Of a stretch of DNA of 52,132 bases, positions 32,067 to 39,767 are shown one piece after another. The number at the start of each line of letters is the position of its first letter. Position 1 is the stretch's first letter. This DNA comes from an uncultured archaeon. GTDB lineage: Archaea; Nanobdellota; Nanobdellia; Pacearchaeales; GW2011-AR1. The DNA lies in NCBI GenBank assembly GCA_937143345.1, contig CAKZRD010000004.1:1-52132 (forward strand), written 5' to 3'. Made by a program: the position numbers and the translations under genes. The notes beneath the pieces were generated by a model that saw nothing but the letters and a program-made list of their open reading frames with translations, had not been told where the DNA came from and ran no database searches.

Positions 32067-32234
32067 TGCTCCCACCGGGATTCGAACCCGGGTTATCACC
32101 GATCTCCGTATCACCTCGAGAAGGAAAATTTCTTCCAGAGATGTAGTTTCCATAAAGGAAGAAAGCTTCTGTCTCATCGACGCTGCCTTCACTACTTGAG
32201 AGGGTGATGTCCTTGGCCTCTAGACTATGGGAGC
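32067..32234 (-). tRNA. tRNA-Glu (anticodon CTC) with 95-nt intron
   Basis: The exons give a full cloverleaf: acceptor GCTCCCA/TGGGAGC with discriminator A, D-arm GTCTAGAGGCCAAGGAC, anticodon stem TCACC/GGTGA around CTCTCA, and T-arm CCGGG-TTCGAAT-CCCGG. The anticodon CTC decodes GAG (Glu). After position 37 a stretch of 95 nt interrupts the loop at the canonical archaeal site, and TCTC at the 5' junction can pair with GAGA at the 3' junction to form a bulge-helix-bulge core. Without removing the intron no anticodon arm forms. Confidence 0.85.
32102..32196 (-). other. tRNA-Glu intron (approximate ends)
   Basis: At about 95 nt this intron is long for an archaeal tRNA. It contains an 8-bp inverted repeat, TTTCTTCC and GGAAGAAA, predicting an extended hairpin. 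I looked for box C/D elements, as in archaeal tRNA-Trp introns, but found no CUGA box. The exact splice points within the two bulges may differ by 1-2 nt. Confidence 0.7.
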
Positions 32235-32273
32235 TTTATTTAAGAAGAAAATTTATTTTTTAAAACTTATGAA

Positions 32274-32600
32274 TTAACTTAATTCAAGAATTGCTTCTGC
32301 AATGTCTCCTTTTGTTTTTTTCAATATTTTTAAAACTTCTTTTTTTGATTTACCTGTTTTTTCCATCACAATTTTTATGTCTTCTTCATTAAAAGAGGAC
32401 GATTCTTCTTCGGAGATTTCTCCAGAAATCTGAAAACTTGTGTTTCCGCTCATTTTTATTTTCATAACAGAAGGATTATTAATTTTTATCTTTTTATCTT
32501 CACATTCAATAATAACTCGTGAAGCATTGATTTCCTCTTGAGCAATGCCCATCTTTTTCATAAGCCCTTCTATCTGTTTTGGATTAAGATTTCCGAACAT
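32274..32600 (-). CDS. Nascent polypeptide-associated complex protein (NAC)
   Basis: The 108-aa protein has the archaeal NAC layout: a short N-terminus 'NPKQIEGLMKKMGI', the NAC beta-barrel ('VIIECEDKKIKINNPSVMKIKMSGNTSFQISGE') and a C-terminal UBA domain ('NEEDIKIVMEKTGKSKKEVLKILKKTKGDIAEAILEL'). It binds nascent chains at the ribosome exit. It follows the Sec61-beta gene with a 1-nt gap, linking chain capture and translocation in one transcript. Confidence 0.96.
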   Translation of the reverse strand: MFGNLNPKQIEGLMKKMGIAQEEINASRVIIECEDKKIKINNPSVMKIKMSGNTSFQISGEISEEESSSFNEEDIKIVMEKTGKSKKEVLKILKKTKGDIAEAILELS

Positions 32601-32601
32601 T

Positions 32602-32751
32602 TTAAATTAAAAAGTTTAATAAAAGATAAAAAATTATTAGAACGATAATAAACCCGACGACAAGACCAGGACTTAGCTGGATTTTCGAATCATATTCTTC
32701 CTTATATCTTGTTATTCCACCATACGCAGGTAAAAAAATATTATCAGCCAT
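32602..32751 (-). CDS. Preprotein translocase subunit Sec61-beta (SecG-like)
   Basis: This 49-aa ORF is missing from the track. It reads MADNIFLPAYGGITRYKEEY, then DSKIQLSPGLVVGFIIVLII and FYLLLNFLI. The 'LPxxxGGITRYxEEYxSKIQLxP' start and single C-terminal membrane helix are the archaeal Sec61-beta signature. It is the non-essential small subunit of the SecYE channel. A TATA box lies about 27 nt before the ATG. NAC follows after 1 nt. Confidence 0.9.
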   Translation of the reverse strand: MADNIFLPAYGGITRYKEEYDSKIQLSPGLVVGFIIVLIIFYLLLNFLI

Positions 32752-32772
32752 AAAAATTAGTATAATTCTCTG

Positions 32773-32782
32773 TTTTTAAATT
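32773..32782 (-). promoter_or_regulatory. TATA box of the Sec61-beta/NAC operon
   Basis: The minus strand reads AATTTAAAAACAGAG, with the core 22-31 nt before the ATG at 32751, again fitting a leaderless start. Confidence 0.5.
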
Positions 32783-33268
32783 TTCCTGATGAACCCACTT
32801 TTGTATTTTTTCTTATTTTTTCGCTTTATTAATTAATTTTAAAATTCCAATATCCCAACCATACATCTAACTAATCCTAATAATCGCCAAATTGCTAGTC
32901 TAATCTTATAATTTTCATAATTTTTTCGATATTCCTGAAATTTCTGAGTTTTTTCATTTTCTGCAATTCGTTTTTTATTAAAATTAAAGTATGTTTCTTT
33001 TCATTTGATATTTACCTAAAATTGTATTGAACACCAAGCTTAAACAATCCGAATGGTTTGAGCAAAACAAAGTTACCTCGGGTGTTTTGCAGATTAAAAT
33101 CTAATTTTTTTGTGAATTTTTTTATTTCTTCCGATTTATCAAAATAATCAGCTTATTTGAATTTATTTTTTTTATCTTTTTGAGATACTCAGATTTACTA
33201 TAAATTTATTTTTTAGGTAATATCTAAGCTATCTTCTATTTCTACAAAATTTACTGTTTTTAAAAAGA

Positions 33269-33276
33269 TTTAAATA
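33269..33276 (+). promoter_or_regulatory. TATA box of the large secreted protein gene
   Basis: AAAAAGATTTAAATATTTAG contains TTTAAATA with an A-rich BRE-like flank, 22-29 nt before the ATG at 33298. This predicts a leaderless transcript. Confidence 0.55.
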
Positions 33277-33297
33277 TTTAGTTTTTTTAATATTAGT

Positions 33298-35727
33298 ATG
33301 AAAAAAAAGTTAATGATAATTTTCTCGTTGACCATTCTTTTTGTGTTACTATTAGGTTTTCTTTTTCGAACAAATTTTTTTATAGAGCAAATAAAATCGC
33401 CAATAATTACAGGAAAGGTTGTTGGAGAAGAAATAGTTCAGTTTCCTATTGCGGCAGTTGCAGATTCTGGAGATCCTTCTGCTGTTATTGGGAATAAAAA
33501 TATGGTTTTTTGCAGTCGTTATTGGCAAAAGAATTCTAACAAAGCGTCAGGGAAAATAAGTGTAGAATTTGAAAAAGAAGTTTACCCTACAAAAATAATT
33601 GTTTTTGGTTCTGATGCATGGTTTAGTAAGGCTGAAGCATGGAATGGTACGGATTGGTTAATTATTTGGATGGGAGAATCATCTAATAAAATTACAGAGA
33701 TGAATGTTCGACAGATATATTTTAAGACTAAGAAGATAAGAATAACATCTCCTATAGGAAAATGGGGGAGGATTTGTTCTATTAAACTTGTTGGTAAGGA
33801 GAAATTTGAAGAATTCCCTCTGTGTAAAGATACGGGAATAGTTTGTAAGGTTGGTGAGGTATGTACTAAAGGTTGGAAAAACTCAAAGGATACGAGTATG
33901 TGTTGTTCTTCTAACTGCGAACAAAGAATCTTTGCCTATAGTCTTGGGTATTTTACTGGGGGAAGTTCATTGGACTCAATTCGAATGGCAAAACTTCTTC
34001 ATATGAACTATTATCAAATGGGTGGGCAAGAGTGGTATATTAGGGAAAAGAACGACGAAATTCACGAGTATCAAGAGAGAATTGATTTCTATGAAAAAAC
34101 AAAAAATTCAAATGTTAATATCTTTCATCCTTTTTTTCGCAATGACCCAAGAGTTAATTATCTTGCTGGAGAAGATAAACTAATGGAAAAATATCCTCAT
34201 TATAATGGAGTTTATATAGATGACGCATCGAATATTGGATATGATGCAATTTATAAAGCAATAACTGATTTAAATAATTTAAAAAATGGTTTGAAATACA
34301 TTTTGGTAGGATACAATCATCATCTTCTTAATTGGGGAAATCATCTTTCTACTAAGTTTGGTTCTAACTCGCCAATTGGGTCAAATGTGGTTTGGTTTAT
34401 CTTTGGAAGAACTATACCTTGCGGGGTGTCAAATACAAACTTTAAAGAAATAGCTACTATAAATTCTAATAAACCTGCTAATAAGATTGGAATGGGAGTG
34501 TATGCAGGTTCATATAGTAACTATTACTGCATTAAGTTTAGAGGATACAAAGGTGGTGGATGGGAACCACATAATGTAAATTTACAAAGAGATTTTTGGA
34601 CAGAAGGTATCAGCTCAGGTTTTGGAGGTTTTTTCTTTTGGAATCCTTGGATGTTTAGTTTGAACGGCAGAAATACGGATTTTTATGGTTATATCCAAAG
34701 TAAGAATTTTCCTACATTAAGGGAACGTACATGGACACCTAGTGGAGTAAGAGTAACTGACCAAATAAATTTGATTTATGAAGTAATACCTGACTTATGT
34801 CCTTACTGTTCTCTTTGTGGGGAGAATAAGATTTATGTCGAAGACGGATTTTTTGGAGCTAGTTGTTGTAATCATGATGAAAAAGCGATAGGTAATGATT
34901 GTATTAAAAAATCTTCCATAAGTGTTTGGGCAAATGATTCAGATAAAGGAATAAAACTAGTTGGTCCTCCAAAAAGCTCTTTTAGATGTTATTCTGGTTT
35001 GGGTCAAGAAGAAATGTGGAAAAAGCCAATTAAAACTCAAACAGATTTAGTTACATTAGATTTTCCTACAGCAATTTCTCCAACACACCTCACATTTTAC
35101 GGAAACAACATTATAATAAACAAAGTGGAGATTTTGAATCCTCATGGAGAATGGATAGTAGTTTCTACTAACGAAAGTAATGGTCTTTGTATAGGCACAA
35201 TTAAACTAGAAAGAAAGAATTTCCAAACTAACAAAGTTAGGTTAACCTTACCTCCATCAAATTATGACAATAGTGCATTGGACGCAGTTATGATTAGTGA
35301 GGAGCATCCCCAAAACATTTGTGCACCATCTGATTGGAACTATACTCTTTTCCCGGAGATTTGTCCTTCGGAGACAGCTATTCAAATTAAATCGTGGTCA
35401 AAAATAAGACAATGTACTGGTGGATTTCAACCATCCTCTTTAGTAGAAAATATAACATGTTCTTATCGATCTTCTCCTAACAATCAATTTTTTAAAGATT
35501 CCGACGAAGATGGTGTTCCAGACGAAGTAGATTTTTGCCCTGAAACTTATTTTGGTTTTAAGGTAAACTCTTACGGCTGCCCACTTCCAATAAATTTTAC
35601 ATTTTATTCAAATTATCTTGAAAATACAACATCAAACATGATACAAAATTTAGTTTCAGGGAATGAAAACATTCTTTTTATAGAAGAGCCAAATTTTAAC
35701 ATAAATTATTTCTTTAGTAGATTTTGA
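33298..35727 (+). CDS. Secreted/anchored multidomain protein with discoidin-like and barrel-like domains
   Basis: The 809-aa protein starts with a signal anchor (about 5-23) followed by 'SPIITGKVVGEE'. Next come a discoidin-like domain (about 45-170), a Cys-rich spacer, a region resembling a TIM-barrel glycosidase (about 215-480, 'NGVYIDDASNIGYDAIYKAI', 'GGFFFWNPWMFSL'), a second discoidin-like domain (about 540-670) and a thrombospondin type 3-like calcium repeat 'DSDEDGVPDEVDFCP' (about 733-747). Sugar or surface binding is inferred. The ORF stops at 'YFFSRF', but a matching beta-domain continues in the next frame, so the 3' end is probably broken by an indel. Confidence 0.75.
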   Translation: MKKKLMIIFSLTILFVLLLGFLFRTNFFIEQIKSPIITGKVVGEEIVQFPIAAVADSGDPSAVIGNKNMVFCSRYWQKNSNKASGKISVEFEKEVYPTKIIVFGSDAWFSKAEAWNGTDWLIIWMGESSNKITEMNVRQIYFKTKKIRITSPIGKWGRICSIKLVGKEKFEEFPLCKDTGIVCKVGEVCTKGWKNSKDTSMCCSSNCEQRIFAYSLGYFTGGSSLDSIRMAKLLHMNYYQMGGQEWYIREKNDEIHEYQERIDFYEKTKNSNVNIFHPFFRNDPRVNYLAGEDKLMEKYPHYNGVYIDDASNIGYDAIYKAITDLNNLKNGLKYILVGYNHHLLNWGNHLSTKFGSNSPIGSNVVWFIFGRTIPCGVSNTNFKEIATINSNKPANKIGMGVYAGSYSNYYCIKFRGYKGGGWEPHNVNLQRDFWTEGISSGFGGFFFWNPWMFSLNGRNTDFYGYIQSKNFPTLRERTWTPSGVRVTDQINLIYEVIPDLCPYCSLCGENKIYVEDGFFGASCCNHDEKAIGNDCIKKSSISVWANDSDKGIKLVGPPKSSFRCYSGLGQEEMWKKPIKTQTDLVTLDFPTAISPTHLTFYGNNIIINKVEILNPHGEWIVVSTNESNGLCIGTIKLERKNFQTNKVRLTLPPSNYDNSALDAVMISEEHPQNICAPSDWNYTLFPEICPSETAIQIKSWSKIRQCTGGFQPSSLVENITCSYRSSPNNQFFKDSDEDGVPDEVDFCPETYFGFKVNSYGCPLPINFTFYSNYLENTTSNMIQNLVSGNENILFIEEPNFNINYFFSRF

Positions 35728-35758
35728 TTCTAGCAAGACTATAAGGGCAACTTCTAAA

Positions 35759-36010
35759 ATGATAGATATCTCTTCTATAAGAGAGAACCCGGTAAGATTA
35801 ACTTTTTATAATGTTACAATACCAAAATCCAAGATTGCTATGAATGGAAGAAAATGCGAGATTTGTACTATCGTTAGTTTTCAGAACGAAATTCTATTAG
35901 TAGATGTTCCAAACTCCAACTCTTCATACTCTATCGTAATATTAGAAGAATATGAGAAATTTCCAGTTTATAAAACAAACATAGAAAATTCTTCCTGTAT
36001 ACCTAATTGA
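35759..36010 (+). pseudogene. Frame-shifted C-terminal remainder of the secreted protein
   Basis: The open frame begins before this ATG; just upstream it reads 'SLVDFDSSKTIRATSKMIDISS'. It encodes a beta-rich segment, 'ENPVRLTFYNVTIPKSKIAMNGRKC', with no promoter of its own, ending 'SIVILEEYEKFPVYKTNIENSSC'. It sits one frame on from the 809-aa ORF, whose tail has the style of an archaeal surface beta-domain ending abruptly. A one-base insertion between about 35.6 and 35.73 kb, real or a sequence error, would explain both. Confidence 0.6.
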
Positions 36011-36082
36011 ACTATTTTTATTTTTGAGCTTTGAACAAAACATAAAAACCAAAAGATTTTTAAATGAATTTTTTTTCTCTTT

Positions 36083-36091
36083 TTTATAAAA
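36083..36091 (+). promoter_or_regulatory. TATA box of the rpoH-rpoB-rpoA cluster
   Basis: TTTATAAAA lies 19-27 nt before the ATG at 36110. The 10 nt before the ATG (ATTCTTGATT) also occur just before the psmB ATG at 46455. Confidence 0.5.
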
Positions 36092-36109
36092 AGTTTATTA
36101 TTCTTGATT

Positions 36110-36316
36110 ATGCATGTCCTTCAACCAAAACACACAAAATTAAAGAAAGAAGAAGCAGAGGAATTATTAAAGAAATATAATATCTCTAAAATTCAACTTC
36201 CTAAAATTTTAGAAGACGATCCAGCATTACCTGAGGGAGTTTCTAGAGGAGATATAATCAAAATAGAAAGAAAAATTGAAGATAAAATTGAAGTTTACTA
36301 CAGGGTTGTTGTTTAA
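36110..36316 (+). CDS. rpoH: DNA-directed RNA polymerase subunit Rpo5 (RpoH)
   Basis: The ORF track starts at a TTG (36104), but the ATG at 36110 (MHVLQPKHTKLKKEEAEELL, 68 aa) is the better start and fits the TATA spacing. 'VLQPKHTKLKKEEAEELLKKYNISKIQLPKILEDDPALPEGVSRGDIIKIERK' is the standard archaeal RpoH, equivalent to the C-terminus of eukaryotic RPB5. Its stop is followed directly by the rpoB ATG. Confidence 0.96.
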   Translation: MHVLQPKHTKLKKEEAEELLKKYNISKIQLPKILEDDPALPEGVSRGDIIKIERKIEDKIEVYYRVVV

Positions 36317-39300
36317 ATGGTGAATAAAAATAAAAAAAATTTTTTTGATAAGGAGCATGTTTTAGTTAAAACCTTTTTTAGAGATTATTCTGTTGCAGAA
36401 TCTAATTTAGCTTCTTTTAATGATTTTATAGAAAACAAAATACAAAAAATTGCAACAGAGATTAATGAAATGAATGAAGATGGAGAAGTAGAAATAAAAA
36501 TAAATAAAATAAAAATAGGAAAACCTTGCATAACTGAAGCAGACGGTTCTTTAAAATATATTACTCCGGCAGAAGCAAGATTAAGAGAGCTTACTTATTC
36601 TGCTCCGATTGATGCAGAGATAACAGTTAAATTTTCCGGGCATGTCGAAAATAGTAAAGTCGAAATAGGAAAAATACCTATATTAGTTAAGAGTAAAGCT
36701 TGCAATCTTTATGGGCTATCAAAAGAAGAATTAATTTTAAAATACGAAGATCCAAATGATAAAGGAGGTTATTTTATAATAAACGGCCATGAAAGGATAA
36801 TCAGAATGGGAGAGGATCTCGCTTCTAATCTTCCATTTATCGAAGAAATTTCAAATAAAAATTTAATATTAAGGTTATTCTCTCAAAGAGGTTCTTATAA
36901 GATACCTATATCAATAACAGAAAATAAAGAAGGGATTTTAGAGATATCTTTTTCAAGATTTAAAAAGATACCATTAATTGTTCTAATCAAAGCTTTAGGA
37001 ATTATATCTGAAAAAGAAATAACTGAATTGATTGGAAAAGAAAATGATAGTTTAATAGTTAATTTAAATGAATTTGTTACAATATCAAACCAAAAAAGTG
37101 CAATGTTAAAGCTTGCCGAAATAACTTCTTTAATTGGTACTGAAAAAGAAGTTTTAGAAAGAATAAAACAAAGAATTGATTCCTATCTTCTTCCCCATAT
37201 CGGAATAAACGAGAATTCAAGGATAGAAAAAGTTAAAACTCTTTGTAAATTAGTTAAAATTTTTTATTCAGCTAAAGAAAACCCTAAAGACAGTATAACA
37301 GATAAAGACAATTATTACAATAAAAGAGTAAGGCTTGCTGGAGATTTGATCGCAGATCTTTTTAGAGTGAACTTGAATATATTTTTAAAAGAAATAAAAA
37401 GCGCTTTACAAAAATCAGTTAAAAGAAGAAGTTTTTATTCTATAAAAACAATTGCGAAGTCAACTTTATTTTCTAACAGAGTAGAGTCTGCTATTGCTAC
37501 CGGTTCTTGGGTAGGTGAAAAAACAGGCGTAACTCATAATATGAAAAAAGATAATGGTTTTGCAATACTTTCTCAATTGCAGAAAGTTGTTTCTTCTTTG
37601 GCAGGAGAACAAGAGAATTTTGACGCAAGAACAGTTCACCCGACGCATTATGGTAGATTTTGCCCTATAGAAACACCCGAAGGAACAGAAATTGGTTTAA
37701 GAAAAAATTTAGCTATGCTCGCAAGAGTGTCAACAAAAACAGATTTTTCAGAAGAAAAATTGATTAAAATTATGAAAGAAAACGGATTAACAGAAGAAAA
37801 TAAAAAAGGAGATGTTTTTTTAAATGGAAAATTTGTTGGTTGTTGTGATTCTGTTAAAGAATTATTCTTTAATTTAAGAGATAAAAGAAGAAGAAATGTT
37901 ATTCCTTACGAGGTTGGGTTTAAGTTAGATGAAAAAATGAATACTCTTTTTATTTCAAGCGAGAGTGGTAGAGTTTTAAGACCTTTGATTGTTGTAGAAA
38001 AAGGAAAACCTAAATTGACTGAAAATCACTTAAACCTTCTTAAAGAAAATATTATCAAATGGGATGATTTAATAAGAGAAGGAGTTATTGATTATATAGA
38101 CGCAGGAGAAGAAGAAAACTCTTTATCAGCTCTTTATATAGAAGACTTAACAGAAAAACATGATTATCTTGAGATTGATGCCGTTGCTCAATTGGGAATT
38201 ATAACTTCTTTAGTTCCTTACGCAAATCACGACCAGTCAGCTCGTCTATTAAGAGGTAGTAAAACACAAACACAATCTGTAGGAATTTATAGTGCAAATT
38301 ATCCTTTAAGACTTGATACAACTGTTTCTATTTTAACTTACCCTCAGAAACCACTAGCAAGAAGCTTTATTTATGACAATATAAATGTTTATCCTGCCGG
38401 TCAAAATGTTGTTGTTGCAGTTCTTCCTTATGAAGGATATAACGTCGATGACGCAATAGTGATGAATAAAGGATCTATAGACAGGGGTCTTGCTAGAAGC
38501 ACATATTTCAAACCATACTTTTCAGCAGAATTGAATTATGCAGGAAGATTGAAAGATGAATTTTGTATTCCTGATAAAGATGTTTCTGGTTATAGAACAG
38601 AAGAGGATTACCGTTATTTAGAAGAAGACGGTTTAATTTATCCTGAAGCTAATGTTAAGGAGGGAGATGTTTTGATTGGAAAATTAAGTCCTCCAAAATT
38701 TTTATCTGATATGAAGGATTTGTCTATAAGAACAAAAAAAGAAAATAGCACGGTAGTGAAGCAAGAAGAAGAAGGAATAGTTGATGCTGTTTTTTTTACT
38801 CAGGACGAAGAAGGAAACAGAATTGCTGCTGTAAGATTAAGAGATTTAAGAATTCCTGAGTTAGGAGATAAATTTGCAACACCACATGGACAGAAAGGAG
38901 TTATAGGTTTGATCGCAGAAGAGGAAAATGTCCCTTTTTCTGTTAATGGAATAAAACCAGACATTATTTTTAATCCGCATGGTATTCCTTCTCGTATGAC
39001 CGCAGGTTATCTTTTAGAAGTTTTAGCTAGCAAAGTTGCTTCTTTAAGTGGTAAAATAGTAGATACAACACCTTTTTATGGGACAGAATTAGGAACATTA
39101 GAAGAGAGTCTTAAAAAATTAGGATTTAGATATGACGGAAAAGAAATAATGTACAATGCAATTAGTGGGGAAAGAATGGAAGTAAAAATTTTTATTGGAA
39201 CAGTGTATTATCTTAAACTTGGAAGAATGGTAAAAAATTTATTGCATGCCAGATCAACAGGAAAGATTGCTCTTTTAACAAGACAGCCGATAGAAGGAAG

Positions 39301-39598
39301 AGCAAAAGGTGGAGGATTGAGATTAGGAGAAATGGAACAGCAAGCACTAATCGGCCATGGTGCTTCTTTATTATTAAAAGAAAGATATAGCTCCGATAGG
39401 ACAATAATTTATGTTTGCACTAAATGTGGAAGTTTAGCTGTTAAAGACGAAATAAGAAAAAAGGATTATTGTCCTTCATGTGGATCTACACAGATTGAAC
39501 CAGTTGATGTATCTTATGCATTTAAACTTTTAGTAGAAGAATTACAAGCGATGCTTATACAAACTAAATTTGAATTAAAAAATAAATACGAAAGATAA
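36317..39598 (+). CDS. rpoB: DNA-directed RNA polymerase subunit B (RpoB, unsplit)
   Basis: The 1093-aa second-largest subunit is in one piece, unlike euryarchaea with separate B' and B''. Signatures include 'DKGGYFIINGHERIIRMGEDL', 'ARTVHPTHYGRFCPIETPEG', 'GYNVDDAIVMNKGSIDRGLA', 'ELGDKFATPHGQKGVIG' and 'GLRLGEMEQQALIGHGAS'. The C-terminal zinc ribbon is CTKCGSLAVKDEIRKKDYCPSCG. Its length is slightly below the usual 1120-1150. Confidence 0.98.
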   Translation: MVNKNKKNFFDKEHVLVKTFFRDYSVAESNLASFNDFIENKIQKIATEINEMNEDGEVEIKINKIKIGKPCITEADGSLKYITPAEARLRELTYSAPIDAEITVKFSGHVENSKVEIGKIPILVKSKACNLYGLSKEELILKYEDPNDKGGYFIINGHERIIRMGEDLASNLPFIEEISNKNLILRLFSQRGSYKIPISITENKEGILEISFSRFKKIPLIVLIKALGIISEKEITELIGKENDSLIVNLNEFVTISNQKSAMLKLAEITSLIGTEKEVLERIKQRIDSYLLPHIGINENSRIEKVKTLCKLVKIFYSAKENPKDSITDKDNYYNKRVRLAGDLIADLFRVNLNIFLKEIKSALQKSVKRRSFYSIKTIAKSTLFSNRVESAIATGSWVGEKTGVTHNMKKDNGFAILSQLQKVVSSLAGEQENFDARTVHPTHYGRFCPIETPEGTEIGLRKNLAMLARVSTKTDFSEEKLIKIMKENGLTEENKKGDVFLNGKFVGCCDSVKELFFNLRDKRRRNVIPYEVGFKLDEKMNTLFISSESGRVLRPLIVVEKGKPKLTENHLNLLKENIIKWDDLIREGVIDYIDAGEEENSLSALYIEDLTEKHDYLEIDAVAQLGIITSLVPYANHDQSARLLRGSKTQTQSVGIYSANYPLRLDTTVSILTYPQKPLARSFIYDNINVYPAGQNVVVAVLPYEGYNVDDAIVMNKGSIDRGLARSTYFKPYFSAELNYAGRLKDEFCIPDKDVSGYRTEEDYRYLEEDGLIYPEANVKEGDVLIGKLSPPKFLSDMKDLSIRTKKENSTVVKQEEEGIVDAVFFTQDEEGNRIAAVRLRDLRIPELGDKFATPHGQKGVIGLIAEEENVPFSVNGIKPDIIFNPHGIPSRMTAGYLLEVLASKVASLSGKIVDTTPFYGTELGTLEESLKKLGFRYDGKEIMYNAISGERMEVKIFIGTVYYLKLGRMVKNLLHARSTGKIALLTRQPIEGRAKGGGLRLGEMEQQALIGHGASLLLKERYSSDRTIIYVCTKCGSLAVKDEIRKKDYCPSCGSTQIEPVDVSYAFKLLVEELQAMLIQTKFELKNKYER

Positions 39599-39599
39599 A

Positions 39600-39767
39600 A
39601 TGGATGTATTTGAATTTTACAATAATAAAATAGGAGAGTATAGAATAGTTTATCTGGATTTAAAAAGAAGAATACCTATCTTTTTTGAAGAAGGTTGTGA
39701 AGGACTAGAAGGAAGAATTGATGAAAATCATTTTAGAGGTAATCAGAGGGAACATGGAGATAATTAA
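39600..39767 (+). CDS. Hypothetical 55-aa protein between rpoB and rpoA
   Basis: This small ORF is absent from the track. It starts 1 nt after the rpoB stop and reads MDVFEFYNNKIGEYRIVYLD, then LKRRIPIFFEEGCEGLEGRI and DENHFRGNQREHGDN. It overlaps the preferred rpoA start by 14 nt. It fills the otherwise unexplained 155 nt between two tightly coupled polymerase genes, which supports translation. I do not recognise a family, and it could be a chance ORF. Confidence 0.45.
   Translation: MDVFEFYNNKIGEYRIVYLDLKRRIPIFFEEGCEGLEGRIDENHFRGNQREHGDN

Larger units (their letters stand above)
32752..33297. other. 546-bp gene-free AT-rich stretch with two overlapping hairpins
   Basis: I see no ORF with coding character and no tRNA. 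Two hairpins overlap by 2 nt. GCTTAAAC/GTTTGAGC (33038-33045 and 33056-33063; one G-T pair) is followed by GCAAAAC/GTTTTGC (33062-33068 and 33084-33090). They would be mutually exclusive if fully paired. This GC-richer patch stands out from its surroundings and may be a small RNA or regulatory leader. The right end holds the TATA box (TTTAAATA, 33269-33276) of the secreted protein gene. Confidence 0.4.

Noticed and set aside
32102-32196. Box C/D guide RNA inside the tRNA-Glu intron
   Set aside because: A CGATGA resembling box C is present, but there is no CUGA box D or D'.
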